A DNA stretch of 64,000 bases from Nitrosomonas sp. (GTDB lineage Bacteria > Pseudomonadota > Gammaproteobacteria > Burkholderiales > Nitrosomonadaceae): positions 2,079,485 through 2,143,484 of the forward strand of contig JALDQW010000001.1 in the NCBI GenBank assembly GCA_031316255.1. The letters run 5' to 3'. This document shows, piece after piece, positions 1 to 10,002 of the stretch. Below the pieces are notes generated by a model. That model made no database searches. It was not told where the DNA came from and worked only from the letters and a program-made list of their open reading frames with translations. Positions within the stretch are counted from its first letter, which is position 1; the number at the start of each line of letters is the position of its first letter. Position numbers and translations under genes: made by a program.

Positions 1-251
1 ATCGTTTTGTCGGTATGTCTGCTGTGCTCAATCAGTACCATCTGTACAAATTTACCGGAATTGCCTAATTCGGCGATGCGTACTTTCCTCCAACCATTAC
101 CGCTTTGCAGCTCTTTTTCTTCTGTTGCTTCTTCAGCGGCCTCACTAGTAACTTCCTGAGAATCGTTGACATCTTCTTCAGATTCGGCAAAAACCGCGAC
201 CGGTAAACATAATGAGAAAAAAATAATGGTACAAATCAACTTTTTGTACAT
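1..251 (-). CDS. Secreted protein of unknown function, C-terminus cut off by the window edge
   Basis: The reading frame starts at an ATG preceded by GGAGAG five bases away and stays open to base 1, so only about 83 N-terminal residues are visible. Residues 1-22 form a clear signal peptide (basic MYKK, hydrophobic core, VFA-ES cleavage site). It is followed by a Glu-rich, Ser/Thr-containing linker of about 30 residues and then a more ordered segment beginning GNGWRKVRIAELG. I do not recognise the family. It is divergent from hemA. The signal peptide and the ribosome binding site make the gene real; the function is unknown. Confidence 0.7.
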   Translation of the reverse strand, partial: MYKKLICTIIFFSLCLPVAVFAESEEDVNDSQEVTSEAAEEATEEKELQSGNGWRKVRIAELGNSGKFVQMVLIEHSRHTDKT

Positions 252-646
252 AAGCTCTCCATGACGAGTAGTTATTTTTCTATAATTTTCAATGCCAGAG
301 TATTTCAAAAAATATTATTGAGATACTCAAACCAGATTGATGCCTTTATATTGTGCATCATCAATTGCAGCGGAAGTATACCCTCAAAATACAAAATTGC
401 ACAATTGATTGTTTTCCAGCAAATAAGTCGCTTAATTAAATGCGTTTCTGGATCGAAAAGCGTGTTAAATTGGCATTCTTTTCAGAGGCGGCAGGTGTGC
501 TGGATTGAAACCGTGGCCGTGCATGCACAAGATTAATCGGTGATGAAGTTAATTTTATGTTTCTCATAGATAGAATTTATGTGCACTTGATATTATAATG
601 ACAAGTTTTCTACTTTTCGCCTATTCGTGATATATCATTGACTTCC
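252..646. other. Divergent intergenic region between the secreted protein and hemA
   Basis: About 395 bases, AT-rich, between two divergent genes. It should contain both promoters, but I cannot place a convincing -35/-10 pair. A 91-codon frame here (261-536) has poor composition and no ribosome binding site, so I do not call it. Confidence 0.5.
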
Positions 647-1900
647 ATGCAGTTATTTGCCTTTGGTATTAACCACAATACTGCACCGCTGGACGTGCGC
701 GAGCAGATTGCTTTTCCAGAAAACACTATGGAACATGCATTGCATGATCTGGTCGGCCGTGCCCGGATTAAAGAAGCGGCTATTGTTTCAACGTGTAATC
801 GTACGGAAATTTATTGCAGTACCGACAAGCCAGAAGAAGCCATGCACTGGCTGGCGGATTTTCATCAGTTTCCAGCGCGCGAACTGGAGCCTTATCTCTA
901 TAAGTTGATGCGTGAGCATGCCGTGAAACATGCATTCCGTGTTGCAAGTGGTCTGGATTCAATGGTCCTGGGTGAGCCGCAAATTCTGGGACAATTAAAG
1001 AGCGCGGTTAAATCTGCTGAAAATGCAGGTACATTGGGACTGTTGTTACATAAATTGTTTCAACGTACTTTTTTTGTCGCCAAAGAAGTACGCACATCAA
1101 CCGAAATTGGCGCCAACTCGGTGTCGATGGCGGCAGCGGCAGCACGGCTGGCTGAACGTATTTTTGGTGAAATCAGCGAGCAGCGCGTCCTGTTTATTGG
1201 CGCCGGAGAAATGATAGATTTATGCGCCAGTCATTTTGCGTCACGAAACCCCAAACATATTACCGTAGCCAACCGAACAATTGAGCGTGCGCAGGCTTTG
1301 TCCAAACGATTTAATGCCAAAGCGATCACGCTGGCAGATTTGCCGGAACAATTGGCGCTCAATGATATTGTCGTAACCTGTACCGCCAGCCCTTTGCCAA
1401 TCCTGGGAAAAGGCATGGTTGAGCGTGCGGTTAAGGCGCGCAAACATCGTCCGATTTTTATTGTCGATTTGGCGGTGCCGCGTGATGTTGAATCGGAAGT
1501 ATCTGAACTGGACGATGTTTTTCTCTATTATGTTGATGACTTGTCTGAGATCGTAAAAGAAGGCATGGATGCGCGCCAAAGCGCCGTTTCTCAGGCGGAA
1601 TCAATTATCGATAATAATGTGATTGATTTTATGCGCTGGATGGCGACCCGTGAACTGGTGCCTACCATACGTGCATTACGCGATCAGGGGGAGCGTTATC
1701 GTCGGCATGAACTGGACCGCGCCAGCAAACTGCTGTCTAAAGGAGAAGATCCACTGAAAGTAATGGAGGCGTTAAGTAATAGCTTGATGAATAAATTCCT
1801 GCATATTCCATCCAACGCCCTGAACCATGCCTCGGCTGAAGAACGTGAAGAACTGGTTGAATTGATTAACCGGTTATATCAACTGCACAGACCGCAATGA
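647..1900 (+). CDS. hemA: Glutamyl-tRNA reductase
   Basis: Catalyses NADPH-dependent reduction of glutamyl-tRNA to glutamate-1-semialdehyde, the first step of C5-pathway tetrapyrrole synthesis. The N-terminus [19 protein letters not shown] and the STCNRTE motif carrying the catalytic cysteine are diagnostic. A Rossmann motif (FIGAGEM, about residue 185) marks the NADPH domain, and the helical dimerisation tail follows. At 417 residues it is a normal length. I chose the ATG rather than a TTG three codons upstream because family members begin with MQLF/MxLF. The stop overlaps the start of prfA (ATGA), so the two are translationally coupled, a common proteobacterial arrangement. High haem demand fits a cytochrome-rich nitrifier, which is an inference. 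Confidence 0.96.
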   Translation: MQLFAFGINHNTAPLDVREQIAFPENTMEHALHDLVGRARIKEAAIVSTCNRTEIYCSTDKPEEAMHWLADFHQFPARELEPYLYKLMREHAVKHAFRVASGLDSMVLGEPQILGQLKSAVKSAENAGTLGLLLHKLFQRTFFVAKEVRTSTEIGANSVSMAAAAARLAERIFGEISEQRVLFIGAGEMIDLCASHFASRNPKHITVANRTIERAQALSKRFNAKAITLADLPEQLALNDIVVTCTASPLPILGKGMVERAVKARKHRPIFIVDLAVPRDVESEVSELDDVFLYYVDDLSEIVKEGMDARQSAVSQAESIIDNNVIDFMRWMATRELVPTIRALRDQGERYRRHELDRASKLLSKGEDPLKVMEALSNSLMNKFLHIPSNALNHASAEEREELVELINRLYQLHRPQ

Positions 1901-2976
1901 AAGCCAGTTTGACCAAAAGACTCGAACGACTGTGTGTGCGTTTGGAGGAACTCAACCAGATGTTGAGCAGCGAAACGGTAACTGCGGATCTGGATAATTT
2001 TCGCAAGCTTTCCCGCGAGCATGCAGAGATTATTCCGGTTGTCGATTTGTATCATGCCTATCAACAAACTGAACAGGACATAAAAACAGCCCGGGAAATG
2101 TTTTCTGATCCGGAAATGCGCGAATTCGCAGAAGCCGAGATGCAAACCGGCAAGGAAAGACTGGCGGAGGTCGAAACGGAGCTGCAAAAGCAGTTGCTGC
2201 CTAAAGATCCAAATGATGATCGCAATATTTTTCTGGAAGTACGTGCGGGTACGGGCGGGGACGAATCGGCGCTTTTTGCCGGCAATTTGTTTCGCATGTA
2301 TTCGCGTTATGCGGAACGGCATCACTGGCAGGTTGAAATTATCTCGCACAGCCCATCAGATGTTGGCGGTTATAAGGAAATTATCGCCAAGATTACCGGG
2401 CAGGGTGCCTATTCCCGGCTTAAGTTCGAATCCGGCGGGCACCGCGTGCAGCGCGTGCCTGTCACTGAAACGCAAGGTCGCGTGCATACCTCGACATGCA
2501 CGGTTGCCGTTATTCCTGAAGCGGATGAAATTAGCGAAGTCGAACTCAATCCTGCCGAATTGCGGATTGATACTTTTCGTGCTTCCGGTGCGGGCGGGCA
2601 GCATATCAATAAAACGGATTCTGCCGTAAGGGTTACACATCTGCCGACCGGCATTGTGGTGGAATGCCAGGATGGCCGTTCGCAACACAAGAACAAAGCG
2701 CAGGCAATGAGTGTGCTCGCTGCGCGGATTCACGCCAAACAAATGCAGGCGCAACAGGCAGAACAGGCGGCCACCCGGAAATCGTTAGTGGGGACTGGTG
2801 AGCGTTCTGAACGCATACGCACCTACAATTTTCCGCAAGGCAGGGTGACCGATCATCGCATTAATCTCACGCTGTACAAAATGGACCAGATCATGGATGG
2901 CGATATCGATGAAATCTGCTCGGCGTTGATGGCTGAGCATCAGGCGGAGCAGCTGGCCGCTTCGATGGAAGAATAA
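1897..2976 (+). CDS. prfA: Peptide chain release factor 1
   Basis: Recognises UAA and UAG stop codons and triggers peptidyl-tRNA hydrolysis. The catalytic GGQ loop ([15 protein letters not shown], about residue 230) and the PVT tripeptide anticodon ([10 protein letters not shown], about residue 187) that separates RF1 from RF2 are both visible. At 359 residues it has the standard length. The start overlaps the hemA stop by four bases and prmC, which methylates this GGQ glutamine, lies 35 bases downstream, so substrate and modifying enzyme are co-transcribed. Confidence 0.97.
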   Translation: MKASLTKRLERLCVRLEELNQMLSSETVTADLDNFRKLSREHAEIIPVVDLYHAYQQTEQDIKTAREMFSDPEMREFAEAEMQTGKERLAEVETELQKQLLPKDPNDDRNIFLEVRAGTGGDESALFAGNLFRMYSRYAERHHWQVEIISHSPSDVGGYKEIIAKITGQGAYSRLKFESGGHRVQRVPVTETQGRVHTSTCTVAVIPEADEISEVELNPAELRIDTFRASGAGGQHINKTDSAVRVTHLPTGIVVECQDGRSQHKNKAQAMSVLAARIHAKQMQAQQAEQAATRKSLVGTGERSERIRTYNFPQGRVTDHRINLTLYKMDQIMDGDIDEICSALMAEHQAEQLAASMEE

Positions 2977-3011
2977 TCAGCCATCTGTTTATTTCGGCTG
3001 TACGATAAAAA

Positions 3012-3902
3012 ATGCATGCATTAAATTGGTATTTGCGCGATCAGAGTATAACTGACTTTTCCTCTTGTACCATTTCACAGGCGCTGGATTGGTCGTATCA
3101 GCAAATCGAGCCTGTTGATGCACGCCTGTTACTGCAACATGTTTTGCAAGTAAATCACGCGTATTTATTGACCCACGCTGATAATTTGCTTGATGCGGAA
3201 TTGGCGGAAAAATTCTTCCGACTGGTATTGCAGCGTGTAAGCGGTGTTCCTGTAGCCTATTTGACGGGCGTGCGTGAGTTTTATGATCTGGTTTTCAAAG
3301 TCACGCCTGCTGTTCTGATCCCGCGGCCTGAAACCGAATTGTTGGTCGAAATGGCGCTTGCGCATCTTCCGGAAACACGTGCAAGCCGGATTCTGGATCT
3401 GGGAACCGGCAGTGGCGCAATTGGTATAACAATCGCCAGGCACAGACCGCAAGCATTTGTAACGGCTGTCGATTTGTCAGTGGATGCAATTAACATTGCT
3501 CAATGGAATGCCCAGAATCTGGGTATAGAAAATATATGTATCCTGGAAGGAAATTGGTTCGATAGTCTTGCTGCTGATGAACCTTTTGACCTGATTGTAT
3601 CCAATCCACCCTATGTAGCCAGGAACGATCCGCATTTGCAGCAGGGTGATTTGCGTTTTGAGCCTGACATCGCGCTTTCAGACGATGAGGATGGCTTGAC
3701 TTTTATTCGTCATATTATTACAACTGCGCCAACATATCTGGTTGACGGCGGGCAATTGTTGTTAGAACATGGCTACGATCAGTCAGTGTTTAGCCGGCAG
3801 TTACTGGAAAAGGAGGGGTTCCGGGCTATCTGTACCCAAACTGATTTGGCCGGTATTGAACGGGTAAGTGGCGGGCGTTTTTTCCATAAAAACCAAATGT
3901 GA
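3012..3902 (+). CDS. prmC: Peptide chain release factor N5-glutamine methyltransferase
   Basis: SAM-dependent enzyme that methylates the glutamine of the release-factor GGQ motif. A short helical N-terminal domain is followed by the class I methyltransferase fold, with the SAM loop LDLGTGSGAIGI (about residue 124) and the signature NPPY (about residue 199) that contacts the target glutamine. At 296 residues it matches the family. It sits directly behind prfA in the hemA-prfA-prmC operon, which supports PrmC over the ribosomal-protein paralogue PrmB. Confidence 0.95.
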   Translation: MHALNWYLRDQSITDFSSCTISQALDWSYQQIEPVDARLLLQHVLQVNHAYLLTHADNLLDAELAEKFFRLVLQRVSGVPVAYLTGVREFYDLVFKVTPAVLIPRPETELLVEMALAHLPETRASRILDLGTGSGAIGITIARHRPQAFVTAVDLSVDAINIAQWNAQNLGIENICILEGNWFDSLAADEPFDLIVSNPPYVARNDPHLQQGDLRFEPDIALSDDEDGLTFIRHIITTAPTYLVDGGQLLLEHGYDQSVFSRQLLEKEGFRAICTQTDLAGIERVSGGRFFHKNQM

Positions 3903-4007
3903 CGCAAACAGTTAAAACGACTGATCGTTTCGGTTTTTTTGTTGTCTATAGATGCCATTTGAGATCTTTTTTGTTATTTGTTGAAATTTATGAGGAGCGT
4001 ATTAAAA

Positions 4008-4319
4008 ATGAGTGTAGAAGATACCATAGAACAACAGGTTGCAACTCACCCTGTGGTGTTGTATATGAAAGGAACACCGGATCAGCCGCAGTGCGGTTTT
4101 TCTGCAAATGCGGTAAATATTCTTAGCGCCTGCGGCGTAAACAATCTGTTTACCGTGGATGTGCTGCAGGATCCGGAAATACGCCAGGGAATAAAAGACT
4201 ATTCTAACTGGCCTACCATTCCGCAGCTCTATGTGAAAGGGGAATTTGTCGGCGGTTCTGATATCCTCACTGAAATGTATCAGAATGGCGAATTGCAGAA
4301 ACTGCTGGAAGAAGACTGA
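4008..4319 (+). CDS. grxD: Monothiol glutaredoxin, CGFS type (Grx4/GrxD)
   Basis: Small CGFS glutaredoxin that binds a [2Fe-2S] cluster and carries Fe-S clusters to target proteins. The CGFS active site is at residues 29-32, with the family motifs KGTP before it and WPTIPQLYVKGEFVGGSDI after it (GSH and cluster binding). I use the ATG at MSVEDTIEQQ, preceded by GAGGAG; an in-frame ATG ten codons upstream lacks that context and would add a non-conserved tail. It follows prmC in the same direction and ends 18 bases before the convergent yqaA-like gene. Confidence 0.94.
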   Translation: MSVEDTIEQQVATHPVVLYMKGTPDQPQCGFSANAVNILSACGVNNLFTVDVLQDPEIRQGIKDYSNWPTIPQLYVKGEFVGGSDILTEMYQNGELQKLLEED

Positions 4320-4337
4320 TTAAAAGAGTTGTCCACA

Positions 4338-4778
4338 TTAGCCGATGGTTGCGGCGACTGAACTTGTTGCTGTTGCAACAATCCAGTAGCGGGCAAATTT
4401 GCCGATGGTCATGAAAAGCATGGACCATAACCAGTTGATTTTCAGCCATCCGGCGGCTACACATAATGCATCGCCGATCACAGGGGCCCAGGAAAGCAAC
4501 AGGATGGGTGCGCCGTGACCACGCACCCATTCCAGGCCGCGTGCACTGCCGCCTATTTTCTTTACTATGGCTTTTTCATCGGGCAGCAGCCGGCCGATCA
4601 GATATGAACTCATGCCGCCAAGGGTGTTACCGATAGTCGCCAGTATCAGCGCATGCCAGAGCAGGTCCGGATAGGCGACAAGCACTCCGGCGAGAACAGC
4701 CTCGGAACCGCCGGGTAACAACGTTGCGGCAAGAAAACTGCTGGTAAAAAGCGCTAAAAGACTTGCTTGTTCATCCAT
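4338..4778 (-). CDS. YqaA family membrane protein (VTT/DedA-like)
   Basis: 146 residues with three or four hydrophobic segments and the pattern ATLLPGGSEAVLAG...TIGNTLGGMSSYLIGR, typical of the small YqaA branch of the SNARE-associated/VTT (DedA-like) membrane proteins. Members are inner-membrane proteins, and larger DedA relatives are linked to lipid flipping and membrane homeostasis; the role of YqaA itself is not settled. It is convergent with grxD and stands as a single gene. Confidence 0.8.
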   Translation of the reverse strand: MDEQASLLALFTSSFLAATLLPGGSEAVLAGVLVAYPDLLWHALILATIGNTLGGMSSYLIGRLLPDEKAIVKKIGGSARGLEWVRGHGAPILLLSWAPVIGDALCVAAGWLKINWLWSMLFMTIGKFARYWIVATATSSVAATIG

Positions 4779-4878
4779 AATTCAGTTCAGTGTCACAAAA
4801 GGCACAAGTTTACACGCTTGTCAGATTGAGCGATGAAACAATTGATACAAATTCAAAGGGGTTGTAAATAATTTCTCA

Positions 4879-5775
4879 TTAAAATGTCGTGAGGGCTGTT
4901 TTACGCCCTACAGAAATGAATCGCTGAATATAGGAGATTGCTCCATCTGATTCTCTCATGGCTAAATATAATCGTTGAGACAAGCCTTTTTTTCCTATCG
5001 GTATTTTTTTTAGGCGTAAATTTTTATTTTTGATATCCGCCAACCACTCTGGCAAAACGCAAACTCCGCGGTTCAGTGCCGTCATTTGCAGCATAATTTC
5101 GAGGGATTCAATTTGTTTCAATTGTTTTGGCTCAAGATGGGATGGAGCTAAAAAATGAGTGAGGATATCCAATCTTTCCAATGGTACCGGGAAGGTAATC
5201 AGGGTCTCCTGATATAAATTTTCAGGCTTTAGGTGTTTTGTTTTTGCCAATGGATGGTCTGAGGAAACCATGAGTACAAGTTGATACTCGGTTAGTAGTT
5301 CATAGTGTATTTTCTCTTTTTTTATCAAATCAGGCGTAATCAAGACATCAATATGATGATTCACTAATCCTTCTAAACCAGAAAACTGGAATTTGTGGAC
5401 AATGTCGATATCAATTTCAGGGATTTGTTGCATGAATTGACCGATAACTGCATTTAACCATTCAAAACACGGATAGCATTCAACACCTATACGCAAAATA
5501 CCCTGACGCCCTTCGCGATATGCTTTAAGTGTTTTTTCTGCTTGAGTCAAAACAGGCAATACTTGGTTTGCAACGTTTAGGAGTAATGTTCCGGCTTGAG
5601 TCAATCTTAAGTTGCGACCTTCTTTTTGCCATAGGGCTAAACCCAATTTCTTCTCAAGATAACTGATTTGATGGGATAGAGCTGGTTGGCTTAAACAGAG
5701 TGCATTGGCAGCTTGAGTGAGTGTGACGTTGGCATGAAGTGCCTGGATAATTTTGAGATGGCTATGTTCGATCAT
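4879..5775 (-). CDS. metR: LysR-type regulator, MetR-like activator of methionine synthesis
   Basis: 298 residues with an N-terminal winged helix-turn-helix (VTLTQAANALCLSQPALSHQISYLEKKLGLALW, in residues 15-50) and a C-terminal LysR effector domain. It is divergent from metE with about 100 bases between the starts, the classic metR-metE arrangement in which MetR senses homocysteine and activates metE. This context is the main reason for choosing MetR over other LysR proteins. Codon use is more AT-rich than in nearby core genes, as it is in metE. Confidence 0.88.
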   Translation of the reverse strand: MIEHSHLKIIQALHANVTLTQAANALCLSQPALSHQISYLEKKLGLALWQKEGRNLRLTQAGTLLLNVANQVLPVLTQAEKTLKAYREGRQGILRIGVECYPCFEWLNAVIGQFMQQIPEIDIDIVHKFQFSGLEGLVNHHIDVLITPDLIKKEKIHYELLTEYQLVLMVSSDHPLAKTKHLKPENLYQETLITFPVPLERLDILTHFLAPSHLEPKQLKQIESLEIMLQMTALNRGVCVLPEWLADIKNKNLRLKKIPIGKKGLSQRLYLAMRESDGAISYIQRFISVGRKTALTTF

Positions 5776-5877
5776 TTATAAGGTAACCTAATTAATCATT
5801 ATAAAATCATCATTATTTCTAATCGTTTATTGTTTATACAATAGTTTCGATGATTTTGAAATAAGGAAGATAAAAAA
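5776..5877. promoter_or_regulatory. metR-metE divergent control region
   Basis: A 102-base, very AT-rich gap between divergent starts. By position it must hold both promoters and the MetR site. It has several ATAATCAT / GATGATTTTGA half-site-like stretches, but I see no clear TGAA-N5-TTCA palindrome, so the operator is not assigned. No cobalamin riboswitch could fit in this space. Confidence 0.5.
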
Positions 5878-8175
5878 ATGGTAACAACGCATAATCTCGG
5901 ATTTCCTCGTATCGGAAGAAAGCGCGAACTAAAATTTGCTTTGGAGGGTTATTGGAATAAGACAATTTCTAAGGAAAGTTTACTGGCTAAGGCCACCGAG
6001 CTTCGTTTAAAACACTGGCAAGATCAAGCCGTGCTGGATTGGGTGCCGGTGGGCGATTTTTCGTTTTACGATCATGTACTGGACACCAGTTTAATGCTCG
6101 GTAATTTGCCGGCGCGAATAAGTGAACAGCCCGGAAGTCAATTGGATGATTTGTTTCGTGCGGCTAGGGGCCGCGCGGTTAACGATGATCGGGATTGTGC
6201 CGGAGTCAAGGCGTGCGAAATGACCAAATGGTTTGATACAAACTATCATTTTATCGTGCCGGAGTTTGACAACAAGACACAATTTTCGTTGCATGCCGAT
6301 TCATTATTGCAACAAATTAACGAGGCGCGGCGACAGGGTATTCAGGCAAAACCGGTTATTCTGGGACCGGTCACTTATCTTTGGCTGGGGAAATCTAAGG
6401 ACGACACCAATAGACTTGATTTGCTTGATGCGTTAATTAATGTGTATGCAGAATTATTGAATGTGCTTGAGCGCTTGGAAATAACATGGCTGCAAATTGA
6501 CGAACCCGTGTTGGTTATGGAATTGGATCAATCATGGCAGTACGCACTGAGGAAAGCGTATTATCAGCTACAAACATCTTCTGTCAAGTTGTTGCTGACA
6601 ACCTATTTCGGGCAATTGCAGGACAATTTGCAGTTGGCCTGTGAACTGCCCGTTAGTGGACTGCATCTAGATGCGGTAGAAGCAAAAGATGAAGCAATTA
6701 AAGTGACAGATTGGCTAGGGAGTAACAAGATTTTATCCTTGGGTGTTGTCGACGGACGAAATATCTGGAAAACTGATTTAAATGAAACGTTGAACTGGAT
6801 TGAACCGATTCATGCCGTTCTGAAAGACCGTTTATGGCTTGCGCCTTCATGTTCACTATTGCATGTACCTATTGATCTGGATATGGAAAACACACTTAAT
6901 GCCGAGATCCGATCATGGCTGGCATTTGCTAATCAAAAACTGAATGAAATCGTTGCGTTGTCAAATGCGCTTACGTATGGCCGAAGCAGTGTTTCTGAAA
7001 TCCTGTTGGAAAATGCAAATGCTATCGCAAATCGCAGGCAATCGAGTCGGGTGCATCAAACAACAGTAAACAAGCGGATTGGTGAAATCACCGATGCAAT
7101 GGGTGCGCGCCAATCGCCGTATCGGCAGCGCGCGGAGGAGCAGCGTAACAAAATTCAACTGCCGCTTTTTCCAACAACTACAATCGGTTCCTTTCCGCAA
7201 ACAATGAGAATTCGGCAAATGAGGGTTGGTTTAAGAGAAGGCAGGATTTCCGGGCAGGAATATCGGGATGAAATGCGAAAAGAAATAGAAATTTGCATAC
7301 GCGAGCAAGAAGCATTGGGATTGGATGTCTTGGTGCACGGCGAGCCTGAACGTAATGATATGGTGGAATATTTTGGCGAACAAATGGCCGGTTTTGCCAT
7401 CACAAACTACGGCTGGGTGCAATCTTATGGATCACGGTGTGTCAAACCGCCGATTATCTATGGAGATGTTTCGCATACCCATACTATTACTACAGAATGG
7501 ATACAATACGCCCAATCGTTAACTGGAAAACCTGTGAAAGGTATGCTGACCGGGCCTGTTACTCTGTTAAACTGGTCATTTGTGCGTGATGATCAACCGC
7601 ATTCCGAGACCTGCATGCAGTTGGCGCTTGCTATTCGAGATGAAGTGCTTGCTTTGGAAAAAGCAGGCATCGTCATCATTCAAATTGATGAGGCCGCATT
7701 GAGAGAAGGGCTGCCGTTACGAAAGTCGCAATGGAATGCATATCTGGATTGGGCGGTTCGTGCTTTTCGCATTGCCGCCAATGGCGTCAAGGACAGCACT
7801 CAGATTCATACACATATGTGTTATTCGGAATTCAATGATATTATGGAAACTATTGCCCGAATGGATGCCGATGTTATTACAATTGAGACATCCCGATCGG
7901 ATATGGAGTTGCTAGATGCTTTTGATCGGTTCCATTATCCGAATGAAATAGGCCCTGGTGTGTACGATATACATTCGCCCAATATTCCTTCTGTGGATTC
8001 GATTATTGATTTAATGAAAAAAGCGGCGCAGCGTATTCCGGTCCAAAGATTATGGGTGAATCCCGATTGCGGTCTGAAAACACGTAGCTGGGAAGAGGTG
8101 AAACCAGCATTGCGAAACATGATCGCAGCAAGTCGGTATTTAGCAAGAAATTTAAAGTGTTTTAAGGTCAGCTAA
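5878..8175 (+). CDS. metE: 5-methyltetrahydropteroyltriglutamate-homocysteine methyltransferase (cobalamin-independent methionine synthase)
   Basis: Zinc enzyme transferring a methyl group from methyl-THF-triglutamate to homocysteine to make methionine. At 765 residues it has the full two-barrel length. The N-terminus has the family's [14 protein letters not shown] start, and the C-terminal catalytic barrel shows [31 protein letters not shown], and the zinc ligands in HTHMCYSEF and NPDCGLKTR. It starts after AAGGAAG. It is divergent from metR, which should activate it. Having MetE lets the cell make methionine without B12. Confidence 0.97.
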   Translation: MVTTHNLGFPRIGRKRELKFALEGYWNKTISKESLLAKATELRLKHWQDQAVLDWVPVGDFSFYDHVLDTSLMLGNLPARISEQPGSQLDDLFRAARGRAVNDDRDCAGVKACEMTKWFDTNYHFIVPEFDNKTQFSLHADSLLQQINEARRQGIQAKPVILGPVTYLWLGKSKDDTNRLDLLDALINVYAELLNVLERLEITWLQIDEPVLVMELDQSWQYALRKAYYQLQTSSVKLLLTTYFGQLQDNLQLACELPVSGLHLDAVEAKDEAIKVTDWLGSNKILSLGVVDGRNIWKTDLNETLNWIEPIHAVLKDRLWLAPSCSLLHVPIDLDMENTLNAEIRSWLAFANQKLNEIVALSNALTYGRSSVSEILLENANAIANRRQSSRVHQTTVNKRIGEITDAMGARQSPYRQRAEEQRNKIQLPLFPTTTIGSFPQTMRIRQMRVGLREGRISGQEYRDEMRKEIEICIREQEALGLDVLVHGEPERNDMVEYFGEQMAGFAITNYGWVQSYGSRCVKPPIIYGDVSHTHTITTEWIQYAQSLTGKPVKGMLTGPVTLLNWSFVRDDQPHSETCMQLALAIRDEVLALEKAGIVIIQIDEAALREGLPLRKSQWNAYLDWAVRAFRIAANGVKDSTQIHTHMCYSEFNDIMETIARMDADVITIETSRSDMELLDAFDRFHYPNEIGPGVYDIHSPNIPSVDSIIDLMKKAAQRIPVQRLWVNPDCGLKTRSWEEVKPALRNMIAASRYLARNLKCFKVS

Positions 8176-8177
8176 AT

Positions 8178-8208
8178 TTGACTTGCGGGTATTATTTAGC
8201 GATGATAT
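8178..8208 (+). promoter_or_regulatory. Possible sigma-70 promoter of the CADD gene
   Basis: TTGACT and TGATAT are separated by 19 bases, about 80 bases before the CADD start. The spacing is long, so this is only a candidate. Confidence 0.25.
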
Positions 8209-8288
8209 GCATTGAAGAATACAACTTATTGCGATTTAGGAAATAGGCTAAATACATTTAATGACAAAGTGACAAAGGAAAAAAGACT

Positions 8289-9044
8289 ATGACAACCCAT
8301 AACCTTTTCAAACAAAAAGTTAGCGATACAATCAACGCAAGACATTTGCTCAAGCACCCTTTTTACGTTGCTTGGACTGAAGGTAAGCTGACCCAGGCGC
8401 AACTGCGCCATTATGCCGAACAGTATTTTTATAATGTGCTGGCAGAGCCCACATATTTAAGCGCCGTGCACTTTAACACGCCGCATTTCAGCACCGAGGC
8501 GAATTCTGGCGATATCAGCGTGCGTCAGGAAGTTCTGAAGAATCTGATTGATGAAGAACACGGTGATACCAATCATCCGGCTTTGTGGAAAGCTTTTGCC
8601 TTTGCCCTGGGTGCGAACGATAAAAGCCTGACCGATGCCAAGGCGTTGCCAAACACCGAAAAACTGGTTGAGACTTTTAGAAACATCTGCTTGAACCGAC
8701 CGTTTTATGCCGGATTGGCTGCATTGCATGCATTTGAATCACAGGTGCCTGAGATCGCTGAAGTTAAAATTGACGGTCTGGCAAAGTTTTATGGCATGAC
8801 CGATCCAAAAGACTATGAATTCTTCTCTGTTCACCAGAAAGCGGATGTTTATCATTCTCAGGCGGAATGGGACATCATTGAGCGTTTTGCTGACACACCC
8901 GAGAAACAGGAAGAAGTACTCGCAGCAACACGTGAAGCCTGCGACGCATTATGGGGATTCCTGGATGGTATTCATGAAACCTATTGCGCAAATCTGACTT
9001 GCGCAGTACCCGAAGCGTCCAGGGAAGCTGCATCAGTGCACTAA
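8289..9044 (+). CDS. CADD-family diiron protein, p-aminobenzoate synthase (folate pathway)
   Basis: 251 residues of the TenA/PqqC-like all-helical haem-oxygenase fold, closest to Chlamydia CADD and its N. europaea homologue. Known of the family: these proteins replace PabA/B/C and make p-aminobenzoate from one of their own tyrosines, consuming themselves. Metal-ligand candidates lie in the motifs DEEHGDTNH, HAFESQVPE and VHQKADVYHSQ (Glu/His/Glu/His/Asp/His pattern). Tyr26 in HPFYVAW aligns by position with the sacrificed Tyr27 of CADD. The start has AAGGAAAAAAG upstream. Single gene, closed by a strong hairpin. An AbgT-type transporter, a family linked to p-aminobenzoyl-glutamate, lies 12 kb away. 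Confidence 0.88.
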   Translation: MTTHNLFKQKVSDTINARHLLKHPFYVAWTEGKLTQAQLRHYAEQYFYNVLAEPTYLSAVHFNTPHFSTEANSGDISVRQEVLKNLIDEEHGDTNHPALWKAFAFALGANDKSLTDAKALPNTEKLVETFRNICLNRPFYAGLAALHAFESQVPEIAEVKIDGLAKFYGMTDPKDYEFFSVHQKADVYHSQAEWDIIERFADTPEKQEEVLAATREACDALWGFLDGIHETYCANLTCAVPEASREAASVH

Positions 9045-9109
9045 GACCTGCTGCTAATCAGTAAACGATAAAAAGAAAAGAGCAGTCAATTAACGACTAC
9101 AACCAAAAC

Positions 9110-9157
9110 TTTAAAGGCCTTATTCGATACCATGTGGTATCGAATAAGGCCTTTAAA
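9110..9157. terminator. Perfect 23-bp inverted repeat, probable bidirectional terminator
   Basis: Two arms of 23 bases (9110-9132 and 9135-9157) match exactly with two bases between them. It lies between the convergent CADD gene and the gene ending at 9184, the right place for a shared terminator. No long T run follows on either strand, so a different role is possible. Confidence 0.6.
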
Positions 9158-9183
9158 TTAAAACAGGCATCCTCGGGAAGATT

Positions 9184-9651
9184 CTATGAACTCAAGTCCT
9201 TGTCTTTTTTATCGGTTTCTTTGATTTCATCGTTATTACCATTTGCCGCGTCAGATTCTGAAGATTTCCTTTTTTCAGCAGTTTTCTCTTCGCCATCCAG
9301 TTCTTCATCGTCATCATCTTCTGCGTCTTCTGCCGCTCTGCGTGCAGCTTCCTCCGCTTCTTCTTCCTCCCCTTTGCGGGTATTCCACATAAAGTATACC
9401 GCACCGAGCGCTACAATGATCACCGGCATAATCACATAAGTGAATATGGCTGATTCAACGGAGACGTCCTGTGATGCTGGTGGTGGTTTGGTTACGATCA
9501 TGTAAGCGTGCATGATTGCCACAACAACGACGGGAACCAGTGCCGCCATAAAACGGTTAGTAATCAAAGGGCGAACTGTGAACATATTGAGAACTGCCGA
9601 CCCGTAATAACTAACAAAATAAATAAAAATATAAAAAAAGATAGCGCCCAT
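9184..9651 (-). CDS. Small membrane protein with a long acidic tail, function unknown
   Basis: 155 residues. Residues 1-90 hold about three hydrophobic segments (MGAIFFYIFIYF..., MAALVPVVVVAIMHAYMIV, FTYVIMPVIIVALGAVYFMW). They are followed by an extremely charged, probably disordered C-terminal tail of about 65 residues (EEEEAEEAARRAAED, DDDDEELDGEE, then Lys/Asp-rich). The start has AGGA seven bases upstream. I do not recognise the family; the tail would be cytoplasmic if the N-terminus is also inside, depending on the number of segments. It stands alone. Confidence 0.7.
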   Translation of the reverse strand: MGAIFFYIFIYFVSYYGSAVLNMFTVRPLITNRFMAALVPVVVVAIMHAYMIVTKPPPASQDVSVESAIFTYVIMPVIIVALGAVYFMWNTRKGEEEEAEEAARRAAEDAEDDDDEELDGEEKTAEKRKSSESDAANGNNDEIKETDKKDKDLSS

Positions 9652-10002
9652 GAATTTTCCTTATAGTGCTGGTGCTCAAAATCAAATTGATAGCGTACTC
9701 GTTTTCTGCAGTTATTGTTTAAATAATTTGATATGCCTTCGGGGCGGGTGGTTTGTACGCGTTTCCCCGAACATAACGCACGGCATATATAAACCACTTC
9801 CCGATCAATGATACACAACAACTTGTGAAAAATCACGACTAGATTTACTTGAAAATTCTGTGTTTGGATTTGACGTTCTTTTATTGGTTGCGCAGAAAAG
9901 TGTTTGTGAGAGTAGGAGTTGGAGGGAAAGTCATGTTTGATGACGCATTCAGGCCTGATGCAGCAAGTCCCGAGCGATTTAAGCGCCATGTATTTACTTT
10001 AA
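9652..10002. other. Gene-free stretch upstream of the acidic-tail gene
   Basis: About 350 bases up to the left target-site duplication of the MITE. A minus-strand frame extends over it (9564-9989), but its composition and overlap with the acidic-tail gene argue against coding. I see no other structure. Confidence 0.4.

Noticed and set aside
261..536. 91-codon frame upstream of hemA
   Set aside because: Rich in Ile/Phe/Cys without a ribosome binding site; lies in a divergent promoter region.
9564..9989. 141-codon minus-strand frame upstream of the acidic-tail gene
   Set aside because: Overlaps the start of a better supported gene in another frame and has random-like composition.
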